A stretch of DNA of 64,000 nucleotides. It comes from Acanthosepion esculentum (taxonomy: Eukaryota > Mollusca > Cephalopoda > Sepiida > Sepiidae). Positions 34,020-44,110 of this stretch are shown one piece after another. The notes under the pieces are model-generated. The model had not been told where the DNA came from. It ran no database searches and saw only the letters and a program-made list of their open reading frames with translations. The number at the start of each line of letters is the position of its first letter. The stretch's first letter is position 1. The DNA lies in NCBI GenBank assembly GCA_964036315.1, contig OZ038508.1:46680616-46744615 (forward strand). Direction: 5' to 3'. The position numbers were made by a program, and so were the translations under genes.

Positions 34020-34780
34020 GAAATGTATAAATGGTCGTCTAAATTACGCAAAAAGGAAAATAACACTGACATCTAATCTTCACAGATATATTTACCAAAA
34101 TTTCACAAAGATATCTTGAAATACTAAAGAGTAAATTTATTCAACAACATCCCCATTGGCTTGTACCAGTGTCTCCGGACGACTTTCGAATCGCTTGCTA
34201 CTCTTCTCCTTTTAAGTTGCTGAATGCTGTCATAATCCTTACCTTCAGTTCGTTTTCGGTGTTGCAATGAGGTTTGCTTTTCACTCATCTGCACCCTACA
34301 AAAAACAATGTAGTCTTGAGAGTTAGCGGCCAGGTGTAAAGGTTGATGTAGTCGCAGAAATTGTCTGACAGCCATAACTGGATTCTCCTGCTTGGGTGGC
34401 ATGGTGCAGAAATAGGGTATTCCAAAAACCAGCCTCTTAACCCAAGGTAGCCATACTTCTTCAAGGTACTTGATATAGGCCTCCGTGTTGAAGAAGAGGT
34501 TGTGTGGGGAGATGAATGGAGGCATAACGTCGTTATCACTAGTGATCACTCCAAACACCAATATGTTGATTGGATATATTAACCCGCTTTTTTAGAATCC
34601 TCTGCACAGACCTCAGATTGACACCGTTCATACTGGAGTTTCCGGTGCGAATACGATGCCCTTTTCCAAATTTATAGCAGAGTGAATTGCGTCATGGTAC
34701 TCTTTTATCTCACAGACGATGCTCATCTGACCTTACGATACTCCGCACTCGAAAAAATCAAAAACAAAAACAACTTTTAT
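34020..34780 (-). pseudogene. Mariner-like transposase remnant and 3' end, reverse orientation
   Basis: On the minus strand, from about 34780: EYHDAIHSAINLEKGHRIRT, NLRSVQRILKKRVNI, VFGVITSDNDVMPPF, TEAYIKYLEEVWLPWVKR, the degraded block where D(S)APCHTS should stand (TSRRIQLWLSDNFCDYIN), and YIVFCRVQMSEKQT. This is the mariner DD(34)D transposase order. The second catalytic region is damaged by frameshifts. The 34020-34130 flank (reverse complement AAATATATCTGTGAA, GTGTTATTTTCC) matches the 3' flank of the plus-strand copy at 59085-59835. The enzyme would move TA-targeted DNA; this copy cannot. Confidence 0.85.
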
Positions 34781-34832
34781 GCGCGAAATTTAAAAAATAT
34801 AAACTGACGACAATTTACCCATCGCAACCTGT

Positions 34833-34863
<31 letters not shown>

Positions 34864-35575
34864 TTTCCTACAGGTAAATATGCTGGCTAAAATTTCATGA
34901 GGTATTTTTTTTTTAAAGTTTTCCTGCAGAACATTATTACTACATAGTTGTTCCCAAAGTATGTTATGATTATGAAAGGCTTTAATTAAAAATTTTCTTC
35001 GAAGTATAGAAAACATGTCATATGAGGATTATTTCTTGTACAAAGAGAAAAAAAAAGAAACATCGTAAAACCGATGCCACGACTGACTTATAAAAAGAGT
35101 GCAGGCAATAATACCGAAAGTATATAAAATACGATAATTTAAGTGGACAAACATATAAAGAAATAGAAAATATTTTCCAGTAAATAAAGCATAAAAAGTT
35201 ACAGGGAATGAATAAAAGAACGCATCGGATGACAGAATGGAAGAATGGATGATAAAAGATGGGAAGAAAACAAACAATGGATTGCACTTGAGAGAAGAGA
35301 GTCGAAAAGTCGATGTTTCGAGGATTGCTGAATAGATATTTAGCACCACGTGTCGGATGAATGAAGGGCAGTGACAAGGGTGGAAGGGTTGAAGCAAAAA
35401 GCAAAAATCAAAAACAAATGAAGGGAATTAGAGAAGTAAAAAAAGAAGGAAATAAAGATAGATCGCAAAAAAATTAGTGCTACGAAATAATAAACAGAAA
35501 CGAGGAAATTAATTAATTGGGAAGAAATAATTATGGAAGCAGTATGCAGGCAGATAAGCATGGTCAGAGCAGCAG
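34781..35575. other. Unassigned A-rich sequence
   Basis: No gene recognised. Overlapping minus-strand frames at 35018-35404 are hydrophobic but match no family, and overlap in two frames as chance frames do. Confidence 0.4.
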
Positions 35576-35671
35576 TCGAGATAAACAGACTGACATACAA
35601 ATAGAGAGAGAGAGAGATGAGTATATGCAAATATAAATAGAGAGAGAGAGTGAAAGAGAGAGATAGAGAGA

Positions 35672-35730
<59 letters not shown>
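35576..35730. repeat. (GA)n and (TG)n microsatellites
   Basis: Imperfect GA repeats to about 35672, then about 28 GT units. Confidence 0.95.
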
Positions 35731-35735
<5 letters not shown>

Positions 35736-36055
35736 GTGTGAGAGGAACAGACAGATATGTGTATATCGGTGATGCACCCATACAAAGATATATACGAGAA
35801 GAGACTAATAAGCAGATAGATAGTTATATCCAGGTATAGTTAGATGAAAATACATACACACACACACACACATACACACATATAACTATATGTATGTATG
35901 TGTGTGTCAGTGTATGTATGTATATATATACAAATATGTATATATATGCACATATATAGGCAAATTTAGATGAGGATATAGTGTTTAAGCCTTTTTATTA
36001 TATACTTACTCTGTCCTGGACCTTGCGTTCTACCTGCATTCTTTCCTATTGGAAT

Positions 36056-36057
<2 letters not shown>

Positions 36058-36144
<87 letters not shown>

Positions 36145-36194
36145 TAATACATATATATATATTAAATATGTATTCCTAGCACACACACAGAAAC

Positions 36195-36225
<31 letters not shown>

Positions 36226-36265
36226 TATATATATATATATAGAGAGAGAGAGATAGATAGATAAA
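36058..36265. repeat. (TA)n, (CA)n and (GA)n microsatellites
   Basis: TA tract 36058-36142, CA tract 36180-36226, then TA, GA and GATA repeats. Confidence 0.95.
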
Positions 36266-36545
36266 TAGATAGATAGATTGATTGATTGAGAGATACACAT
36301 TCGCTAACATATGTACACTACTCAAATGTTCATAGGGAAACTTAGAATTTTTTTTAAAAATTGGCCCAAAATGTAGTTGTTTTGTACTTTAAATAAGAGA
36401 ACATTACTATAAATGCTTAAAAAAAAGTGACACATTATTCTTATATATATGTGTGTATGTATGTATGTACGTGTATATACGTATGTATATATATTTATAT
36501 ATATTAGATATATGTATATATATGTATGCGTATATTAACCACTAA

Positions 36546-36550
<5 letters not shown>

Positions 36551-36634
<84 letters not shown>

Positions 36635-36647
36635 GTATGTATATATT

Positions 36648-36679
<32 letters not shown>

Positions 36680-36680
36680 A
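36551..36680. repeat. (TA)n, (GTAT)n and (GA)n microsatellites
   Basis: TA tract 36551-36621, then GTAT units, TA and a short GA tract. Confidence 0.95.
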
Positions 36681-36789
36681 AGAGAACAGGGGAACAGATA
36701 GAACACCTAGAAATTTGGATATGTATGAGCGTACTAACGATACATACTATAATATATGTATATAGATAGATACAAGAATAGACTAATAC

Positions 36790-37091
36790 GTAGACAGATA
36801 GATAGATAGATAGATACATAGATAGATAGACAGACACACAGATAGATAGATATATATACAGACAGACAGATAGCTAGCTAGCTAGCTAGCTAGATAGATA
36901 GATAGATATCAACAGATTATCATACATAGATAGATATTAATAAACTGTCAGACACACAGACAGACAGACAGACAGACAGATAGATAGATAAATAGATAGA
37001 TAGATAGAAAGATAGATAGATATATATGAACAAACTGACAGATAGATATGATCAAACTGCTAATGACACACAGACAGACAGACAGACAGAC

Positions 37092-37122
<31 letters not shown>

Positions 37123-37153
37123 AATACAGACAGAGAGACAGATAAATAGATAA

Positions 37154-37204
<51 letters not shown>

Positions 37205-37441
37205 TGATCAAACTGCCGATGTCACACAGACAGACAAAAATATAGATAGATAGATATGATCAAACGGCCAGTGACACACAGATAGATAGATAGATGGATA
37301 GATAGATATGAACAAAGTGCCAGACAGAGAGACTGAAAGACAGATTGATAGATAGTTAGTTAGTTAGATAGATAGATAGATATGAACAGATTATCATAGA
37401 TAGATAGATATTAATAAACTGCCAGAGACACACAGACAGAC

Positions 37442-37478
<37 letters not shown>

Positions 37479-37571
37479 TGAACAAACTGACAGATACATA
37501 TGATCAAACTGCTAATGACACACAGATAGATAGATAGATAGATAGATAGAAATACAGACAGACAGACAGAC

Positions 37572-37612
<41 letters not shown>

Positions 37613-37833
37613 TGAGCAAACTGACAGATAGATAGATATGATCAAACTGCCGATGACACACAGACAGACAAAAATATACATAGATAGATAGATAGATAGA
37701 TATGATCAAACTGCCAGTGACACACAGATAGATAGATAGATAGGTATGAACAAACTGCCAAAGATAGATAGATAGATAGGAACAAAGTGCTAGACAGAGA
37801 GACTGAAAGACAATAGATAGATATTTAGTTAAT

Positions 37834-37879
<46 letters not shown>

Positions 37880-37900
37880 CATAGATAGATGAACGGACTG
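36790..37900 (+). repeat. GATA/GACA tetranucleotide block with higher-order repeat
   Basis: About 1.1 kb of GATA and GACA runs interrupted by conserved linkers such as TATGATCAAACTGC, AGTGACACACAG and AACAAAGTGC. The linker order at about 36914-37378 recurs at about 37389-37850, so a unit of about 470 bp has been duplicated. Confidence 0.93.
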
Positions 37901-38399
37901 AGATAGATAGATAACAATGAAAATGAAAAGAAGTTAGATGACGAAAAAGATGAGAGAAAAAGAATGATAGAATCGAATAAGAAAAACAGGAGGAAAAGGA
38001 GTATTCAAGAGAAAATGTAAAAATAATCGAAGTGAAAACATAAGAGAGAAAATAAGCGAAAAATAAAAAAATAACACGACGAAAGAAGATGCAAAGAAAT
38101 TAATAATAAAATGAAGAAAAAAAACGGATAAATTAAAAAAAAATTGTATCTGGATCAAAAGACAATGTAATAATGAAATATAGAACGAAGCTTAAATAAT
38201 TAAAGAACAACTAAATTAATTAGAGGAAGAAGATTCGTACCGGACGATGTTAGACTTAATAAATATACTAAATTTAGACCGATCTGAAATTTGATTGGTC
38301 ACAACTATAATTGAGTATGTCACGTTTTTTTTTTTTTTAGATGTCAGAGTTCGAACGGCGCCTCTGAAAAATAAGACATGATTTAAAATGTCCATTTTC
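37901..38399. other. Purine-rich unassigned sequence
   Basis: A-rich and GA-rich on the plus strand to about 38130. No gene recognised. Confidence 0.4.
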
Positions 38400-38775
38400 A
38401 AGTTAGGACTTTTCTTCTTTCATACACTCTATCCGTTCATGACGCTTCACGAATATCAATCCACTGAAGCATTAAACAAACTTGACTCTCTTATCCGCCT
38501 TCCCTGTTCCCGGTCTGACACCCATTTACATAGGCTGGTTGTAGTACTCGTAGATTTCGTTTGCCCAAATTGACTTTGGTATGCCATACGAATGTCATAC
38601 TCTCTAAGTGCACTTTCTTCATTATGACTTCAAGAATGGTAAACATTCGCACTCTGATAACGAGTCAGTATGTAGTGTACGTTCCCGTTTTCCGTAAAAC
38701 TTCCTCATTGCTCAGTTGGTTTACACATGATATTCTCGTTATTCTTCTACGTAATCGCATCTCTGCTGATTAAAA
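38400..38775 (-). pseudogene. RTE-like LINE C-terminal fragment, reverse orientation
   Basis: On the minus strand RLRRRITRISCVNQLSNEEV and LRKTGT, followed by FTILEVIMKKVHLESMTF, correspond to the RRILRISW..SNEEVLRR.G and FLGHV.RKEHLENL boxes of RTE-like LINE proteins. Frame is mostly kept over 60 codons, then decays. Confidence 0.65.
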
Positions 38776-38914
38776 TCTGTGAGCAATGCTATCCAGCATT
38801 CACTGACATGTAGGGCGATTGATATCATATAACTGTTGAGCATACTCGTCTTTGTTTCACAAAACATCTTGCCTCTTAATATTCTACTTAGTTTTTGAAA
38901 TTAAATTGTTTATA

Positions 38915-39055
38915 ATATTTACATTATTCGGACTATTGTACTCATCTTTGTCGCCATATTTATTACAACGTTTCGGCCGTTGTACGCTCCGGCCATCTTC
39001 AGTTGGTTGGAATGTCGAACTGAACCCTTTAATTCGCTCACTGGGATAGGCTGTT
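38915..39055 (-). mobile_element. SINE family A, 3' half, reverse orientation
   Basis: The reverse complement of the SINE tail: ACATTATTCGGACTATTG, TTGTCGCCATATT, AACGTTTCGGCCGTTG and TTCGCTCACTGGG. It ends exactly where the plus-strand copy begins. Confidence 0.9.
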
Positions 39056-39375
39056 CTCACGGACACGTGGCACAGTTGATAAATGCGTCAGTTAGATCCA
39101 GTGTCAGGACCCAAAGAGTGTGAGTTCAGTACCTGGTTAAGGCGGTGTAGAACTTGGAGAGGGGAATTAACAGGAGATAACTGATAACTGACAACCATTA
39201 GACATGGCACGTGGGACTACCCCAGTGAGCGAAATAAAGTGTTCAGTTGGATATCCCCAACCACCTGAACAAGACCGGAGCGTACAACGGCCGAAACGTT
39301 GTAATAAATATGGTGACAAAAATGAGGACAATAGTCAGAATAATGTAAATAGTGTACATAATACCTCATCTTAGA
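39056..39375 (+). mobile_element. SINE family A, near full length (copy 3)
   Basis: The complete order is present: GTGGCACAGTTGATAAATGC, GTGTGAGTTCAGTACC, GGAGATAACTGATA, AACGGCCGAAACGTTG, ATATGGTGACAAA and GTAAATAGTGTACATAATACC. Confidence 0.9.
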
Positions 39376-39431
39376 AATATAGACAGATACATAATTGTTT
39401 TCAACAGCACTCTTTTGATGACGTGACCGCT

Positions 39432-39745
39432 TCGTTTGCGTGCCATGTCTAATGTATGTCAGTTATCAGTTATCTCCTGTTAATTACCCTGTCCAAGTTC
39501 TCCACCCCCTTAACCAGGTATTGGACTCTCATTCTTTGGGTCCTGTCACTGGATCTAAATAACGCTTTTATCCAGTGTTCCATGTGTACTTGATAACAGT
39601 CTAACCCAGTGAGCGAAATAAAGGGTTCAGTCCGACATTCCAACCACGTCAAGAATGGGAGGGCGTTGTGATAAATATGGCAATAAAGATGAGGACAATA
39701 GTTCGAATAATGTAAATAGTGTACATAATACCTCATCTCAGAAAT
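39432..39745. mobile_element. SINE family A copy with inverted 5' half
   Basis: 39432-39588 is the SINE head on the minus strand (CAGTTATCTCCTGTTAAT, GGGTCCTGTCACTGG). 39589-39745 is the SINE 3' half on the plus strand, ending ATAATACCTCATCTCAG. Together they make one element whose first half is inverted. Confidence 0.85.
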
Positions 39746-40511
39746 ATAGAGAGATATTAAATTGTTCATGCTATTTTCATGTGTCTTCGGATTTGCGCCA
39801 CTCTTTCCATCCTGTTATAAGACTTCCTAAATTTGTGTACTGTGTTAATTTTGACGTCACCAATTCTTTGCTCGTCCTTATTATTAAAGGCCATACCAGC
39901 CCCCGTCTTCACGTCGATTAATCGTTTCTTCGTGCATTTCGTTGCTACTACGTCTGGAAATACCTACAGTTTTATTTATAATAAAGTTCGGAAAGTCACT
40001 ACGCACTTATATTTATCAACAGACATGTTTGAGTATAAAATACAGGAGGAGAATAGGAATGAAACAACTATGTTGAATGTAACACTCGTTTACCATCACT
40101 AAAGGCTTGGGTTCTTATTTTTGTTCGGGAACAGTTTTTTTTTTCTGACAGCCTTATGGGCAGTTGCAAAACCAATATCTTTGTAATGATTTTATTGTAT
40201 TCCTGAATACTGTCCAAAATATTCAACAATTTCTCCTCCGATAGCTTTGCTGACCTTCCACAAGGTTTGACATCATCCACTGATCCTGTTTCGCAAATTT
40301 TATCAACAAGGTTACGAACGGTATTGCGATATGGAAAGCGTGTATCTGAAAATTTATCAGCAAAACGCTGTCGCGCCAAATTTGTGTATCTACCACGTTC
40401 TCAAAATACGTATTCGGCAAGTTGTGTAAACTATATTGGGTTTAAATTTTGAAATATACAACATTTGATTAGTATGGTGTGCACTAAATTTCAGATCACC
40501 ATATATTTGTT

Positions 40512-40514
<3 letters not shown>
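39746..40514. other. Unassigned sequence
   Basis: A minus-strand frame at 40068-40379 carries FADKFSDTRFPYRNTVRNLV and VDDVKPCGRSAKLSEEKL. It resembles helix-turn-helix heads of transposase-like repeats (R.T.R.LV.K..ETG(S)V). This could be a fragment of a mariner- or IS630-related coding repeat; not certain. Confidence 0.4.

Positions 40515-40594
<80 letters not shown>
40515..40594. repeat. (TA)n microsatellite
   Basis: About 39 TA units adjoining a foldback element. Confidence 0.98.
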
Positions 40595-40598
<4 letters not shown>

Positions 40599-41090
40599 AC
40601 ATTTTTATGTTTATACTTTCTTTTTTAGAGATACAAATATTTAAATAAATGCTCTGTTTATAATAAACAGTACCGGCCTGTATGTCCGTACTTTACCAAT
40701 TCAGCCACAGAAGAGCGTTTCGGTTAGCAACGTCGATTTTACTGTTTTGAAACTACAACTGTCCATGGTTTTCTCTCGTACATTCATATCTGCTCGATGT
40801 GTATCCAAGTCTAAACAAATGACGTCATATATTATGAAATGGACAAAGTCCGACAAATATCTTAAGACATTTTGATGTTTAGACGTAAAGCACGTCAGGC
40901 TATACGATGGTTCTTTATAGGATACAGGTTCGATTCCTGTCGGAGTATGCATATTTCCTATGACAATTTCTCGGACATTCGGGCCGGTAAATGTTGTTAA
41001 TTCTGTTATTATAAATAGAGCATTTACTTAAATATTTTTATCTATAAAAAAGAATGTATAAACATAAAAATGTCTTAAAATAATTGTCGG
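40594..41090. mobile_element. Foldback element with a tRNA-like interior
   Basis: Outer arms 40594-40672 and 40996-41090 are imperfect reverse complements (AAAGACATTTTTATGTTTAT and ATAAACATAAAAATGTCTT; AATGCTCTGTTTATAATAA and the inverse). They are the same family as the palindrome at 22286. The interior includes GTAAAGCACGTCAGGC and GGTTCGATTCCTGTCGG (40889-40944), spaced like the A- and B-boxes of a tRNA-derived promoter. On the minus strand GCTGAATTGGTAAAGTACGG lies near 40690-40710. Confidence 0.75.
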
Positions 41091-41104
41091 ACATTGTCCA
41101 TTTC

Positions 41105-41105
<1 letters not shown>

Positions 41106-41152
<47 letters not shown>
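41106..41152. repeat. (TA)n microsatellite
   Basis: About 23 TA units between the foldback element and the hammerhead. Confidence 0.97.
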
Positions 41153-41156
<4 letters not shown>

Positions 41157-41205
41157 CAGCCACAGACAGACTGTTTCGCTGTATCACAGCTCATCAGTGT
41201 GGCTA
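41157..41205 (-). ncRNA. Hammerhead ribozyme, canonical type I, all stems paired
   Basis: Read on the minus strand: stem I UAGCCACA (41205-41198), core CUGAUGA (41197-41191), stem II GCUG-UGAUA-CAGC (41190-41078 side, 41190-41178), GAA (41177-41175), stem III ACA-GUC-UGU (41174-41166), cleavage C (41165), then stem I UGUGGCUG (41164-41157). Stem I has 7 Watson-Crick pairs plus one wobble, and stem II 4 perfect pairs including the canonical G10.1-C11.1. Every conserved core base is present. The short stem III is typical of hammerheads in metazoan retroelements. A tRNA-like or SINE body lies upstream on the same strand, and a TA tract follows the cleavage side. Confidence 0.85.
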
Positions 41206-41399
41206 GACGTCCGGTTCCCTCTGGCTAGAATCGAAAACCGGCTGAATTCGCGTCAGTCGGACATTTTACCCTGAAGCTGTTGGCGCACGGCAGAGAAGGT
41301 GAATTTAAGCGTATTTATATTTAGATAAACACACAGTGACTGAGAGAACTCAATTCGATTTACCGAAGAGTCTTGCATTATTAGCCGTAATAGTCACTG
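41206..41399 (-). mobile_element. Body of SINE family C, upstream of the hammerhead
   Basis: On the minus strand, CGGTTTTCGATTCTAGCC (B-box-like) precedes the ribozyme by about 30 nt, matching the layout at 11680-11806. The rest of the interval is unassigned. Confidence 0.5.
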
Positions 41400-41619
41400 T
41401 TTCAAACCCATATATATAAAGAAATATAGTCTTAAAGTGTGTTATATTTATGGAATAAAGTGCTCAATATCAGAGATAGAGCGTGTGTAAATATAAAAGT
41501 GAACATAGAAGTCAACACTTACAGGCGACAGTCTGTTTCATGCTAGATGTAATCGTGGCCTGGCGATTGTATCTACCATGAAACAGACTGTCGCCTCTAA
41601 GTGTTGACTTCTATGTTCA

Positions 41620-41630
<11 letters not shown>
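41400..41630. mobile_element. Foldback element family D with hammerhead-like arms
   Basis: Arms AAAAGTGAACATAGAAGTC (41497 on) and the inverse (to 41625) extend through GCGACAGTCTGTTTCATG. In the right arm (plus), GGC, CUGGCGA (41560-41566), a hairpin, GAAA (41580-41583), CAGACUGUC and GCC follow hammerhead order, but A6 of the core is changed to G. The left arm has lost CUGA. The better-preserved relative is at 55531-55571. Confidence 0.75.

Positions 41631-41695
<65 letters not shown>
41625..41695. repeat. (TA)n microsatellite
   Basis: About 35 TA units directly after the foldback arm. Confidence 0.98.
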
Positions 41696-41696
<1 letters not shown>

Positions 41697-41754
41697 GGAG
41701 TCATTTAATTTGAATCAATAGCTTCATCTACCGCAAGGAAAGTTGTTTGTGTCG

Positions 41755-42370
41755 CGCCAGAATGTTTTTCTCGTCTGAGTTCATCCTTCAAATCTACCAT
41801 TCGTCCTAAAAAATACTAAATACTGTTGCCATATATGCTCTGGTTTGCTACGCTGTTACTCTTGAGATTCACGAGAAAATCCAAAGACGGATATACAATG
41901 TGATTGTCCCTGACCTGGCATTTCGACTCCAGTCACTTTCTCACAGACGTGATGTGGCTTCCTTCTCTGTCTTTTCCACAAATATTTTCATGACAGTTGC
42001 TCAGTCGGGCTACTTTAATTGGTACCCCAAATGCATGAATTTAAGTGCGCTACTGGCTTGGCATCATAATTCCGACATTTTACTGTCAAAACACTTAAAT
42101 ATAATTGCCTCTTCTACTCCAACAGATTCTTCTCTGATACTTCCAGACAGCGGAACTCCCTTCTTCTTAGTTGCCTTATTGATAGTTATAATCTTCAAAT
42201 ATGCAAGTATAATTTTAATCGACACCTTCTAATGCCTTGATCTTGATCCGCGTTCCCCTCTTTATTCTTTTTTCTCAAAAAACACTCTTTTCTCTTACTT
42301 TTACTCTGTGTAACCCCTTGCGGGCTAGTAGCACTCTCGCCTTCTTGGGGATAAATGCTTATAAAAAAAC
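41755..42370 (+). pseudogene. LINE 3' end (reverse transcriptase C-terminus), decayed
   Basis: Reads HEKIQRRIYNVIVPDLAFR and [19 protein letters not shown], then after shifts the FYSNRFF-like block, and TGTAACCCCTTGCGGGCTAG in the 3' UTR near 42308. Same family as the copy at 1-702. Confidence 0.8.
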
Positions 42371-42544
42371 CTCAAAATATCTATCTGATGTCGTTGAGGT
42401 GGTGCCAAACAAGGGAAGAAACTCTCTTAACATCAGCACGCTCAATAGGATATGTAAATCTAGTGCCACATTTTTACATACCCTTAATTCCCATTCTCTC
42501 TGTAGACGGTTAATCACAAACTAGAAGATAGATATACATCGTAC

Positions 42545-42614
42545 CCATAAAGTTCTTGTCCACCTTAAAAAATTTATAACTTTAAAGTGCACACGAACTT
42601 TACGGACAACCTGT
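42545..42614. mobile_element. Mariner-like terminal fragment (tentative)
   Basis: CATAAAGTTCTTGTCC on the left and, inverted, AGGTTGTCCGTAAAGTTCGT on the right resemble mariner-type ends. Only about 70 bp remain. Confidence 0.3.
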
Positions 42615-42630
42615 ATTACGCTCTTCGTAA

Positions 42631-43214
42631 ATGAATGTACACCCTTGTAAAAATTAATTGAAACAACTGCTTTATTTTCCTTTCTTTAACTATACGATCA
42701 GTTTTAGACCCACCGGAGTGACAGGGTGTAATCGATTCCAATTTTTTCCTCAGATTAGGTCATTTGTCGTGTTGTACAGTAATATGTATCTATTTTCGGG
42801 GTGTGTTATGACAGTTGTTTGGCCTTGAAAAATATTGTCATCAGTGTTTGCATCAGATTTTTATCACGATCAGACACTGTTGTATTTACAGTCGATTATT
42901 TGTCCTACGGCCATTGTCTGCGATGGACGTTACTCCAAGCTGGTGTAAGAAAATTGAAACGCTGCATGAACACACTGGCAAGCTTTACAAGTGAGCAAAT
43001 CAAAGAACTGTCGACTGGCTTAGAAACTCTCCAGATTTAAATCAAAATCATGAATCTGTGGTCAATCTGCAAAGAAAGACTTCGTGGAATAGGCATACGA
43101 AATTAAATATGTGTACTGGATCATGTTTCAATGGAAAAATACGAAACAAAAGCAAAAAAAAAAACAGAATTATACATTTTGTTTCAATTAATTTGCACAA
43201 GGGTGTACATTCAT
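42631..43214 (+). mobile_element. Internally deleted Tc1-like element
   Basis: 34-bp terminal inverted repeats (ATGAATGTACACCCTTGT left, ACAAGGGTGTACATTCAT right) match except for two bases. The interior keeps only the 3' part of a transposase: a decayed form of NSPDLN.(I)E.LWS and NLQRKTSWNR near 43020-43090. The N-terminal half and first catalytic residues are gone. Confidence 0.8.
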
Positions 43215-43289
43215 TTGTTCTTACTAAGCGAAAATAAAGAAGGTCGATTTTTAAAAATCACTCCTTTCCCACAAAAAGAAAGGCGATAA

Positions 43290-43500
43290 AGCCTCTAAGA
43301 GGTCAGTGGCTACTGAGATTGGAAGATAATGCCATTACGTTAGTGTGGAGAAAGGACAATAAAAGAAGTGGGTCCGGAGAGCCAGGAGATAGCGATTGAC
43401 GTTGCATTCTATGTTTTGAAGATTGTAGGTGACAGGGAAGTTATAAATCGGGAGAGAGGTTCACAGTCTTGACGTGCGAGAAAAGAATAGAACTTACTAA
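43290..43500 (-). mobile_element. LINE C-terminal and 3' fragment, reverse orientation
   Basis: The minus strand reads LFFSRTSRL, TYNLQNIECNVNRYLL and then a 3' UTR-like region, the same block order as other LINE tails here. Confidence 0.65.
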
Positions 43501-43628
43501 TTGCATCTAACTAATTCAATATTAAAACGACGAAACACAGGTGTCAATCTAGTAGCAGGTTTAAATTCAGGCTTTACAGTTTGGTATTTTTTTTCGAAAT
43601 TATGCAATCAGCGTGGTAGGAAGAGCAA

Positions 43629-43629
<1 letters not shown>

Positions 43630-43695
<66 letters not shown>
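43630..43695. repeat. (TA)n microsatellite
   Basis: About 32 TA units. Confidence 0.98.
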
Positions 43696-43696
<1 letters not shown>

Positions 43697-43794
43697 CTAA
43701 ATGAATTCTTATTTAGTTGACATGTGGTTAACACAGAATACTTTTGGGAATCACGACGTTTTTGTTTATTCGTGCGGGATTCTTCATAACGAGT

Positions 43795-44110
43795 TCTGGT
43801 TTCATTAACTTCCTTTTTAATCATTTCACCCCCACCTCGCCGCAAGCAATGCGATGATGTCTGTAGGACCCAGGGGTTTACACAGAGTGAAAGAGAATGA
43901 GAAGACTTCGGGGAAGAGAAAATGAAATAAAAGAATCAATTTCAATAAGACAGAATATGACGACTGACGTCGAATTTAAATGTTTGAAGACTGCAGCTGG
44001 CAAGATAAGGAAGAAACAAGCAAGCAGGTCCACAGGCTAGAAGTACGAGAAAATAAACTTTTAGAATAGAGCTTACAGTTACGGCGAACTATTTCAACAG
44101 TAGAACGAAG
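43795..44110 (-). mobile_element. LINE C-terminal and 3' fragment, reverse orientation
   Basis: The minus strand reads KLYSKSLFSRTSSLWT and IRRQSSYSVL-like residues (decayed FDVNRHILS), then CTCTGTGTAAACCCCTGGG as in the family 3' UTR, ending near 43795 with GGGGGTGAAATGATTAAAAA. Confidence 0.7.

Noticed and set aside
35018..35404. Hydrophobic minus-strand frames that might look like a membrane protein
   Set aside because: Two overlapping frames are open in the same A/T-biased stretch, with no start context or known motif.
36948..37709. Long serine/isoleucine/leucine-rich frames on the minus strand
   Set aside because: They translate GATA/GACA repeats (YLSI, CLSV periods) and have no independent support.
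36790..37900. CRISPR-like regular repeats
   Set aside because: The repeats are tetranucleotides with short linkers, not 25-40-bp repeats with unique spacers, and the genome is animal.
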